From the NCBI GenBank assembly GCA_002314265.1, contig DCEW01000092.1, forward strand, positions 3,725 to 12,016: a DNA stretch of 8,292 bases, written 5' to 3'. Below, one piece after another: positions 1 to 5,477 of this stretch. The notes beneath the pieces are model-generated. The model worked only from the letters and a program-made list of their open reading frames with translations, was not told where the DNA came from and ran no database searches. Both the position numbers and the translations under genes were made by a program. The stretch's first letter is position 1. Each line of letters begins with the position of its first letter. This stretch comes from Flavobacteriales bacterium UBA1820. GTDB lineage: Bacteria > Bacteroidota > Bacteroidia > Flavobacteriales > UBA1820.

Positions 1-12
1 CTCGGCTTTCAC

Positions 13-20
13 TATCTTTG
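13..20 (+). promoter_or_regulatory. yebC promoter -7 element
   Basis: TATCTTTG matches the Bacteroidota -7 consensus TAnnTTTG exactly and lies 46 nt upstream of the yebC ATG. The partner -33 TTTG would fall outside the window, so only half the promoter can be judged. Positions 1-23 match the cdsA promoter at 21 of 23 bases. A second, weaker match (TATCTTTA, 43-50) lies closer to the gene, but transcription from it would leave a very short leader. Confidence 0.65.
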
Positions 21-66
21 CACTCGTTATTTACTACCGTATTATCTTTAGACCAAAAATACCACC

Positions 67-774
67 ATGGGTAGAGCATTTGAATACCGCAAAGCGACCA
101 AGCTCAAACGTTGGGCCAACATGAGCAAAACTTTCACCCGCATCGGCAAGGAAATCACGATGGCCGTCAAGGAAGCCGGGGACAATCCCCGCAACAACCT
201 GCGCCTTCGCATGGCCATCCAAAACGCCAAAGCGGCCAATATGCCCAAAGAAAATGTCGAGCGCGCCATCAAGAAAGCCACCAGCAAGGATCAGGCCGAC
301 TACAAGGAAGTCATCTACGAAGGATACGCTCCGCACGGCATCGCCGTACTGATCGAAACCGCTACCGACAACCATGTACGCACCGTGGCCAACATCCGCA
401 GCATTTTCAACAAATACGGCGGTTCGCTCGGCACACAGGGTTCGGTGGACTTCATGTTCGAGCGCAAGTGCTTCATCAAGATCGAAAAACCGGATATGGA
501 CATCGACGAACTGGAGCTCGAACTGATCGACTACGGTGCCGAAGAAGTGTTCGCCGACGGCGATGAAGTGATGATCTACGGAGCTTTTTCCGATTTCGGT
601 GCGCTGACTGCCGCTGTGGAAGAACGCGGTCTGAAAGTCATCACCACCGGCTTCGAACGCGTACCGATGGACCTGAAGGAGCTCTCGGACGAAGAAAAAG
701 CCGAGGTAGAGACCGTCCTCGAAAAACTCGAAGAGGACGACGACGTGCAGTACGTCTTTACCAACATGAAGTAA
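67..774 (+). CDS. yebC: YebC/TACO1-family protein (probable translation factor / transcriptional regulator)
   Basis: This is a 235-residue cytoplasmic protein of the YebC/PmpR/TACO1 family. Family members were long annotated as DNA-binding transcriptional regulators; more recent work on relatives links them to the ribosome and relief of stalling at proline-rich stretches. Which role applies here cannot be read from the sequence. Visible family features are the N-terminal MGRAFEYRK start, the KTFTRIGKEI segment (residues 22-31), the block around NAKAANMPKENVERAIKKA (53-71), and YEGYAPHGIAVLIETATDN followed by the GSLGTQGSV loop. The acidic C-terminus ends in a short DDDVQYVFTNMK tail. Length is normal for the family. 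The ATG at 67 fits the conserved N-terminus and follows an A-rich leader without a Shine-Dalgarno sequence. The gene has its own promoter and is followed by a hairpin terminator, so it is probably monocistronic. Confidence 0.95.
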   Translation: MGRAFEYRKATKLKRWANMSKTFTRIGKEITMAVKEAGDNPRNNLRLRMAIQNAKAANMPKENVERAIKKATSKDQADYKEVIYEGYAPHGIAVLIETATDNHVRTVANIRSIFNKYGGSLGTQGSVDFMFERKCFIKIEKPDMDIDELELELIDYGAEEVFADGDEVMIYGAFSDFGALTAAVEERGLKVITTGFERVPMDLKELSDEEKAEVETVLEKLEEDDDVQYVFTNMK

Positions 775-817
775 ACGAACCGACGTCCTTTTCCCTTTTC
801 CGGGAGAAAACGATACC

Positions 818-857
818 AAGCCCTGACCTTCCTCGCGTGGGAACGAAGGGCTTTTTT
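818..857 (+). terminator. Rho-independent terminator after yebC
   Basis: AAGCCCT (818-824) pairs with AGGGCTT (847-853), and the second arm runs into a six-T tract (852-857). It sits 44 nt after the yebC stop and only 14 nt before the queE ATG. It therefore either ends the yebC transcript or acts as an attenuator in front of queE. Confidence 0.75.
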
Positions 858-871
858 AACACGTTACAACG

Positions 872-1513
872 ATGCCCGACCAGAAAAACTCCGCTACTCC
901 CGCCTCACAACCTGCCGGCGACCGCCTTCCGGTGATGGAACAGTTCTACACCCTGCAGGGCGAAGGGTGTTTCAGCGGCCGTGCCGCCTATTTTATCCGC
1001 TTGTCTGGTTGTCCGGTGCATTGCCCTTGGTGCGACGTGAAGGAGAGCTGGAACATTCGCCCCGAGCAATACCGCACCCTCGAAACGATCCTGGAAGAAA
1101 TCCCTGCCCAAGCCCCTCTGGCTGTGATCACCGGCGGCGAACCGCTGCTGCATCCCCTGGACAGCCTTACCCGTGCCCTGCACCGCCGTGGACTGCGCAC
1201 CCACCTGGAGACTTCCGCCACCCGGGAACTTTCCGGACAATGGGATTGGATCTGTGTATCTCCCAAAGCGGCCTTGCCCCCGCTGGATTCGGTGTTGCAC
1301 CAAGCCGACGAACTGAAAACCGTCATCTGTACCCGGGAAGACCTGGAACGCGCCGAACACTACGCCACGCATACCAAGGAGAATTGCCACCTGTTGCTCC
1401 AGCCTGAATGGAGCCGGCGGGACGAAGTGCTTCCCCTGCTGGTAGCCTATGTCAAACGGCATCCCCGCTGGGGCCTTTCCCTGCAAACGCACAAGTACAT
1501 CGACATCCCCTAA
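872..1513 (+). CDS. queE: 7-carboxy-7-deazaguanine synthase (radical SAM)
   Basis: This 213-residue protein converts 6-carboxy-5,6,7,8-tetrahydropterin to 7-carboxy-7-deazaguanine, the ring-contraction step toward preQ0 and queuosine. It uses S-adenosylmethionine, a [4Fe-4S] cluster and Mg2+. The cluster ligands are visible as C47-x3-C51-x2-C54 in SGCPVHCPWCDV. The substrate-side FYTLQGEG lies at residues 25-32, the radical-SAM GGEP motif at 88-91, an ETSAT strand at 113-117 and VSPK at 129-132. The C-terminus is the typical LQTHKYIDIP. The ATG at 872 adds about 20 residues before the conserved VMEQFYTLQGEG core. A second in-frame ATG (residue 22) would also leave the core intact, so the exact start is uncertain. 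Other queuosine genes (queD, queC, queF) are not in the window. No TAnnTTTG element is visible between yebC and queE, so expression may depend on read-through from yebC. Confidence 0.95.
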   Translation: MPDQKNSATPASQPAGDRLPVMEQFYTLQGEGCFSGRAAYFIRLSGCPVHCPWCDVKESWNIRPEQYRTLETILEEIPAQAPLAVITGGEPLLHPLDSLTRALHRRGLRTHLETSATRELSGQWDWICVSPKAALPPLDSVLHQADELKTVICTREDLERAEHYATHTKENCHLLLQPEWSRRDEVLPLLVAYVKRHPRWGLSLQTHKYIDIP

Positions 1514-1723
1514 CAAGCCTTTCGGGAAGATGAGCCCGGAGAACGGTCGTAGCATCGGTGTTGTTGCGTTTATTCTATCGTAAAATTTTGGAAAACCGAT
1601 GTCAGGAGCTTTCTGTCGCAGACAAAAATCAAAGACACCCCGGCGACGCAGCGGCCGTGGGGGGGGAGGGACCGTCTAAAATCTTGAAAGGCGTCAGCAA
1701 AAAGGCGGCCGTTCGCTGCTCCC
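1514..1723. other. Convergent intergenic region between queE and psd
   Basis: This 210-nt stretch separates the 3' ends of queE and psd. I see no open frame with family features and no clean terminator. It holds a seven-base inverted repeat, CATCGGT (1553-1559) with ACCGATG (1595-1601), around a 35-nt AT-rich loop. It also holds a run of eight G (1659-1666) and a six-base repeat GCAGCG/CGCTGC (1648-1653 with 1714-1719) spaced 60 nt apart. Any of these could contribute to transcription termination, but none is convincing alone. Confidence 0.4.
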
Positions 1724-2434
1724 TCAAAAGGTTGGGGAGGATTCTTTTTCTTTCCTTTCCTCCGCTTTCTCTGCGATCTCGGCAAGGACGGTTTCGCCGC
1801 CGCGCACCTTTTGTCCCAACGATACGCATACTTTGAAATCCAGAGGCACGAACACATCCAGCCGCGAACCGAACTTGATAAAACCCGAGTCGGCTCCGCG
1901 CCCTACGTGCTGCCCGACGGTGGCGTAATTGACGATCCGCCGCGCCATTGCTCCAGCCACTTGTCGGTAAAGGATCCGTCCGAGGGTGGCGTTGTGGATC
2001 ACGACAGTCGTCCGTTCGTTTTCCAAAGAAGATTTCGGACTCCAGGCTACGCGTTTCTTGCCGGGATGGTACTGTGAGTATTCTACCACCCCGCTGACGG
2101 GATAGCGCGTTACGTGGACATTGGCCGGGGACATGAATACCGAGATCTGCCGCATGGGAGCATGGAAATATTCGGGTTCGGTTACCGCCTCGATCACCAC
2201 CACTTTACCGTCCACTCCGGAAAACACCTGGGTGTCTTTCGGCTGCACGGCATAGCGGCGCGGATTGCGGAAAAACGTAGAGATGAGTACATAGGCTATC
2301 GAAGTTACCCCCAGCAGCAAACCGAAAACCACCTGGGAATCCACGTACTGAAATGCAATGACATTGATCAGTACCATCGCGGCAAAGAGCGTGAGCAGGA
2401 TCTTCTTCCCTTCCTTGTGGATCTTCAGGCGCAT
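1724..2434 (-). CDS. psd: Phosphatidylserine decarboxylase proenzyme
   Basis: Psd decarboxylates phosphatidylserine to phosphatidylethanolamine at the inner membrane. It is a short-form enzyme (236 residues from the chosen start). Two hydrophobic segments lie near residues 12-30 and 35-55, followed by RNPRR. The pyruvoyl-forming self-cleavage site is G189-S190 in the segment FIKFGSRLDVF. Cleavage would give a beta chain of 189 residues and an alpha chain of 47 whose Ser190 becomes the pyruvoyl group. Other conserved pieces are SGVDGKV (72-78, Asp75) and PANVHVTRYPVSG (103-115, His107). The open frame extends to an ATG at 2467, but that adds 11 unconserved residues inside cdsA. I prefer the ATG at 2434, which gives the familiar MRLKIHKEG start and places it 4 nt after the cdsA stop. 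The two genes are evidently co-transcribed and probably translationally coupled. The acidic/basic C-terminal tail (EKAEERKEKESSPTF) looks disordered. Confidence 0.95.
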   Translation of the reverse strand: MRLKIHKEGKKILLTLFAAMVLINVIAFQYVDSQVVFGLLLGVTSIAYVLISTFFRNPRRYAVQPKDTQVFSGVDGKVVVIEAVTEPEYFHAPMRQISVFMSPANVHVTRYPVSGVVEYSQYHPGKKRVAWSPKSSLENERTTVVIHNATLGRILYRQVAGAMARRIVNYATVGQHVGRGADSGFIKFGSRLDVFVPLDFKVCVSLGQKVRGGETVLAEIAEKAEERKEKESSPTF

Positions 2435-2438
2435 GACG

Positions 2439-3266
2439 TTACGACAAATAAAGGAACGCGTACACAAACGGTACGCTCATGATAAAACTGTCCAGACGGT
2501 CCAGCATCCCGCCGTGCCCCGGCATGATGCGGCCCGAATCCTTCACCCCGGCCATGCGTTTGAACATGGACTCGACCAAATCGCCACCCACCCCCATTAC
2601 GCAGACGATCGTAGCTACAACCATCCACTGAGGCAAGGTCAAAGTCTGGGAAAACACCCGGGAAAGCACATATCCGCCCACCAGGGTAAATACCACCCCG
2701 CCCAGGAATCCTTCGAGGGTCTTCTTCGGTGAAACACGTTCCATCAGTTTGTGCCGCCCCATCGAGATACCGCACAGGTAGGCAAACGTATCGCACACCC
2801 AAGTGAGGATAAACAGCCCGAGCGGCAAACGGTAGTCGTACCTCGGCACCGCTCCGGTATAAGGGATCAACAGCGCCAGCACGAAAGGCATCGTGATGTA
2901 GATGAAGATCAGAAACGCTCGTCCCAGATCGGCCACCGCATTGTCTTTGGCCCGCAAGAGCTCCACCAGAAACAGCAAAAACAGCAGCGGGAGCAGCAGC
3001 ACGTCCCACCGCGCCTCGAATCCCCGCACGGGCAAGTATTCCGTCGAGAAAGCCACCGAGAGCAGCAGCAACACATGGATCACGATCAAGGACACCTGAA
3101 GGCTTCTGCTGCGCAGGGACAGCAAGCGGATAAACTCGGCGATGCACACCCCCGAGGCCAAAGCCATAAAGACAAAATACGAGGTAGCGCCTCCCAGCGT
3201 ACACCCGACCAATAGGGCCACGTAAACCGCCCCTACGGCCGTTCTCACGGGCAGGGAAGCTGCCAC
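2439..3266 (-). CDS. cdsA: Phosphatidate cytidylyltransferase (CDP-diacylglycerol synthase), GTG start
   Basis: CdsA condenses phosphatidic acid with CTP to make CDP-diacylglycerol, the precursor of all phospholipids. It is an integral membrane protein, 275 residues from the chosen start, rich in hydrophobic segments. Its C-terminal signature is at residues 233-259: S-x-x-K-R (S233, K236, R237), K242-D243, H251-G252-G253 and D256-R257-x-D259. The conserved WVCDTFAY and SPKKTLEG motifs precede it. The frame is open up to 3491, but the upstream part is low-complexity Phe/Ser/Lys and lies on the far side of the promoter at 3327-3358, so it cannot be translated from that transcript. No ATG lies between the promoter and the first membrane segment. 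GTG at 3266-3264 gives M-AASLPVRTAVGAVYV, which resembles family N-termini, and follows an A-rich leader. TTG at 3302 is the less likely alternative. Psd follows 4 nt later. Confidence 0.93.
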   Translation of the reverse strand: MAASLPVRTAVGAVYVALLVGCTLGGATSYFVFMALASGVCIAEFIRLLSLRSRSLQVSLIVIHVLLLLSVAFSTEYLPVRGFEARWDVLLLPLLFLLFLVELLRAKDNAVADLGRAFLIFIYITMPFVLALLIPYTGAVPRYDYRLPLGLFILTWVCDTFAYLCGISMGRHKLMERVSPKKTLEGFLGGVVFTLVGGYVLSRVFSQTLTLPQWMVVATIVCVMGVGGDLVESMFKRMAGVKDSGRIMPGHGGMLDRLDSFIMSVPFVYAFLYLS

Positions 3267-3326
3267 GAATTTTTGTTTGATGTCTTTTTTCGGAGCGTCC
3301 AAAGCGTCAAGTGTTCTTCGAATGTG

Positions 3327-3358
3327 CAAAGATAACGAAAGCCGAGCGCAGCGGCAAA
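3327..3358 (-). promoter_or_regulatory. cdsA-psd promoter (Bacteroidota sigma-ABfr type)
   Basis: On the minus strand, a -33 TTTG (3358-3355) is followed after exactly 20 nt by the -7 element TATCTTTG (3334-3327). This is the full Bacteroidota housekeeping consensus with correct spacing. Transcription should start about 7 nt downstream, near 3318-3321, giving a leader of roughly 50 nt to the GTG at 3266. This supports placing the cdsA start well inside the open frame. Confidence 0.85.
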
Positions 3359-3767
3359 CGAAAACGAAGTTTTCGAAAGGTAAGTTTTTTGAAAAGGAAA
3401 CCGGGAGGTTGTGGAATTTTTTTTCCCGGAAAAAAGAAAAAGAGAAAGCACTATTTTTTTCTTTTTTACGAAGCAAAAAATGAGCGGTCAAAAAAAATTT
3501 TACGTTTTCCGAGGAAAAAAAACGCTTTATTTGCGAATGTTGTAGCGGGCGGTTCGGTTGGTCTTGGAATAAAAATACGAGGTGCTTGCTGTGGGGTACT
3601 GAGAGGGTGATTTTAACGTTTTAAGGTTAAATAGAATTAACTAAAACCAGAATGTTTTCTGTAAGGGATTGCACTTCACGGGGTTGGAGAAAAACCCGGG
3701 AAATTCATAGACAAAAAAAACTTGTCGGTCAAGGGAACATCGGTTTTTTTTTCCCTTTTTTTTCGTT

Positions 3768-3775
3768 CATTTTTG
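3768..3775 (+). promoter_or_regulatory. Possible dnaA promoter -7 element
   Basis: CATTTTTG differs from TAnnTTTG at one base and lies 73 nt before the dnaA ATG. Only a T-run, not a clear TTTG, lies about 20 nt upstream. TATTTTTA at 3814-3821 is another 7-of-8 match, with nothing suitable at -33. dnaA must have a promoter in this region, but which element is used cannot be settled by eye. Confidence 0.25.
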
Positions 3776-3807
3776 TCTTACCCGAACAGGGAAAAGGAAC
3801 ACTTTTC

Positions 3808-3827
3808 GGATAGTATTTTTACCATCC
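3808..3827 (+). promoter_or_regulatory. Hairpin in the presumed dnaA leader
   Basis: GGATAGTA and TACCATCC pair over 8 positions with one A-C mismatch around a TTTT loop. The hairpin ends 21 nt before the dnaA ATG, within the presumed 5' leader. It could be an RNA structure affecting translation or a protein-binding palindrome. No function is shown. Confidence 0.4.
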
Positions 3828-3848
3828 TAATTTATCAACGTTTAACAA

Positions 3849-5186
3849 ATGAAAAGGGAAACAGCTGCCTCTCTTTGGAGCGCTTGTCTGGCGGAAATCG
3901 AAGGGAAGGTTTCGCAGAAGGAATATGCGACGTGGTTCTCGCCTACGCGGGGACTGTCGATGGACGGGAAGACGTTGACCGTAGAGATCCCCAACCGGAT
4001 CTTCTACCAGTGGATCGAACAGAACTATGCCGAGCAGTTGCGGCAGGCTTTGGATACGGTGCTGGGAAGCGATGCCCGTCTGCGGTACAGCCTGCCCAAT
4101 GTCGAAAAACACCCGGAAAACCGGGTGGATCCGGGCAATCGGCCGGTGCGCTTCTCCTCGCAGCTCAATGCCTCCTATACGTTTGAAAATCTGGTGGAGG
4201 GGAAGTCCAACCAGTTGGCCGTCAGTGCAGCACGGACGATTGCGGCACGGCCGGGAAAAACGGCGTTCAACCCCATCCTGATCTATGGCGGGGTGGGCCT
4301 GGGGAAAACCCATTTGGCGCAGGCCATCGGAAACGCCGTGGTGCAATCCGACCCTTCGATGAAGGTGCTTTATGTCCCTTCCGAAAAGTTTATCCAGCAG
4401 TACGTCGATTCGTTCCGGCAGGACAAACGCAACGACTTCATCAATTTCTACCAAAGTGTGGATGTGCTCATCGTGGACGACGTGCAGTTCTTTAGCGGGA
4501 AAGCCGGTTCGCAGGAGGTCTTTTTCCATATCTTCAACCACCTGCATCAGAGCGGACGGCAGATCATCCTCACGGCCGACAAATCGCCGGTGGACATGCG
4601 CGACATGGAGGAACGCTTGCTCTCCCGCTTCAAGTGGGGCTTGCAGGCCGAACTGACCACGCCCGACTACGAACACCGCTTGCGGATCCTGGAGGCCAAA
4701 CTTCGTCGCGACAACATCCAGATCGCCCAAGATGTAGTATCCTACATTGCCCGGATGGTCAATACCAATGTCCGCGAACTGGAAGGAGTGGTCAATTCCC
4801 TTCTGGCGCAGGCTGTACTGGTACACCGGGAGATCACGATGGACCTGGCGGTGGCTTTGGTGGGACAGTTTATCCGCTCCTCGAAGAAGGAGATCACCCT
4901 CGACTACATAAAGACGGTCGTTTGCCAGGCAATGAACGTGGACATCTCTTCGCTCGAATCCAAGAGCCGCAAACGCGACATCGTTCAGGCTCGGCAGGTG
5001 GCGATGTATTTTGCCAAGTCGCTCACCAAAAACTATTCCTTGCAGCACATCGGAGCGCATATCGCCGGGCGCGACCATTCCACCGTACTCCACTCGTGCA
5101 AGGCCGTAGCCAATCTGATGGATACCGACCGCAAGTTCCGCTCGATGGTGGACGAGATCCGTAGCAAGATCCTGGGCTGCGCTTGA
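3849..5186 (+). CDS. dnaA: Chromosomal replication initiator protein DnaA
   Basis: DnaA is the AAA+ ATPase that binds DnaA boxes at oriC, melts the origin and helps load the replicative helicase. The protein is 445 residues, normal for the family with a short linker. Domain I (about 1-80) carries the WFSPTRGL segment. A short domain II linker (about 82-105) follows. Domain III has Walker A GGVGLGKTH (147-155, Lys153), Walker B VLIVDDVQFF (206-215, Asp210-Asp211), the sensor I strand ILTADKSP (240-247), the ERLLSRFKWGL arginine-finger region (255-265) and sensor II NVRELEG (307-313). The C-terminal DNA-binding domain IV ends with the DnaA signature IGAHIAGRDHSTVLHSCKAV (401-420). The ATG at 3849 follows an A/T-rich leader (TTTAACAA) without a Shine-Dalgarno sequence and gives a typical N-terminus. 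The gene stands alone: the divergent neighbour is cdsA and the convergent one is tal. Confidence 0.98.
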   Translation: MKRETAASLWSACLAEIEGKVSQKEYATWFSPTRGLSMDGKTLTVEIPNRIFYQWIEQNYAEQLRQALDTVLGSDARLRYSLPNVEKHPENRVDPGNRPVRFSSQLNASYTFENLVEGKSNQLAVSAARTIAARPGKTAFNPILIYGGVGLGKTHLAQAIGNAVVQSDPSMKVLYVPSEKFIQQYVDSFRQDKRNDFINFYQSVDVLIVDDVQFFSGKAGSQEVFFHIFNHLHQSGRQIILTADKSPVDMRDMEERLLSRFKWGLQAELTTPDYEHRLRILEAKLRRDNIQIAQDVVSYIARMVNTNVRELEGVVNSLLAQAVLVHREITMDLAVALVGQFIRSSKKEITLDYIKTVVCQAMNVDISSLESKSRKRDIVQARQVAMYFAKSLTKNYSLQHIGAHIAGRDHSTVLHSCKAVANLMDTDRKFRSMVDEIRSKILGCA

Positions 5187-5413
5187 TCCTTCCCCCCCAG
5201 GGGAGAGATAAAGAAGAGGAGCCAGATAGAGGGGCGAGAAAAGGGGGCAGGGACAGATAGAGGAGCAAGCAAAGGGATACGGAGAAGACTCGAGGATCGA
5301 GAAAAAAAAGGGGGGGGCGGAGCGAAAAAGGAGCGAGAAAAAGGGTAGAAAAGAACCAGTGTTTTTAGGTGCGTTTCTGTTTCGGGGAAAAGATCTCAAA
5401 GCAGTAAAACCGA
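5187..5413 (+). other. Purine-rich non-coding tract after dnaA
   Basis: From 5199 to 5355 the + strand is about 87% purine by hand count (136 of 157). It includes A8 directly followed by G8 (5302-5317) and a C7 run just before (5192-5198). No credible gene lies on either strand. The strand bias and homopolymers could permit triplex or slipped structures, or simply mark unconstrained sequence between convergent genes. It contains the imperfect repeat listed separately. Confidence 0.6.
5223..5276 (+). repeat. Imperfect tandem repeat, two 23-nt units, 31-nt period
   Basis: The units at 5223-5245 and 5254-5276 both begin CAGATAGAGG and end AAAGGG. They match at 20 of 23 positions. A partial third relative, GGAGCGAGAAAAAGGG, lies at 5330-5345. 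The repeat sits in the purine-rich tract, so part of the likeness is compositional, but the shared CAGATAGAGG start is not explained by purine bias alone. Confidence 0.55.
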
Positions 5414-5460
5414 CAAACGAGCAATGGGCGGGGCCAAAGGCCCCGCCCATTGCTCGTTTG
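5414..5460 (-). terminator. 22-bp perfect hairpin between dnaA and tal (probable terminator)
   Basis: Arms 5414-5435 and 5439-5460 are perfect reverse complements over 22 bp, with a three-base AAA loop on the + strand. The inner half is GGGCGGGGCC/GGCCCCGCCC. The hairpin begins 17 nt after the tal stop and 227 nt after the dnaA stop. On the minus strand it is followed by TCGGTTTTAC, an interrupted T tract, so it best fits termination of tal. There is no T tract on the dnaA side. The stem is unusually long for a simple terminator. Confidence 0.7.
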
Positions 5461-5477
5461 GACCGACTGGAAGGAGG

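Larger units (their letters stand above)
3359..3848. other. AT-rich gene-free region upstream of dnaA; candidate origin region
   Basis: About 490 nt without a believable gene lie between the cdsA promoter and dnaA. They are strikingly AT-rich: hand counts give 16/60 G+C at 3421-3480, 20/60 at 3481-3540 and 21/60 at 3721-3780. There are many A and T runs of 6 or more. The base skew of the + strand changes sign across this area or dnaA, as expected of a replication origin. No canonical DnaA box (TTATCCACA) is present. The nearest matches to TTWTNCACA are CTTTGCACA on the minus strand (3331-3323, 8 of 9, but part of the cdsA promoter), TGTGGAATT (3410-3418, 7 of 9) and TTATCAACG (3832-3840, 7 of 9). 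Short hairpins occur at 3401-3429 (CCGGGA/TCCCGG) and 3681-3697 (GGGTT/AACCC). Origin function is an inference. Confidence 0.35.

Noticed and set aside
34..819. Long open frame on the minus strand across yebC (261 codons)
   Set aside because: It is the antisense shadow of yebC. The yebC frame carries clear family motifs, while the antisense product has no recognisable features and only reflects high GC content.
775..871. preQ1 riboswitch in the queE leader
   Set aside because: The hairpin fits a simple terminator stem with a T tract. I cannot find the short stem, C-rich loop and A-rich tail of a preQ1-I pseudoknot.
905..1555. Antisense open frame opposite queE
   Set aside because: The + strand frame has the complete radical-SAM CxxxCxxC and GGEP motifs. 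The antisense frame is compositional.
2435..2467. Extended psd start at the ATG at 2467
   Set aside because: It adds 11 residues (MCTRSFICRNV) inside the cdsA coding region that do not resemble Psd N-termini. The ATG at 2434 follows the cdsA stop by 4 nt.
3277..3610. Small + strand open frames upstream of dnaA
   Set aside because: The products are Lys/Phe/Arg-rich translations of A/T runs overlapping the cdsA promoter and leader. They have no domain-like sequence.
3819..5450. 543-codon minus-strand open frame opposite dnaA
   Set aside because: It covers dnaA antisense and runs through the purine-rich tract, giving a low-complexity Phe/Pro/Ser/Leu N-terminal part. DnaA on the + strand has all expected motifs.
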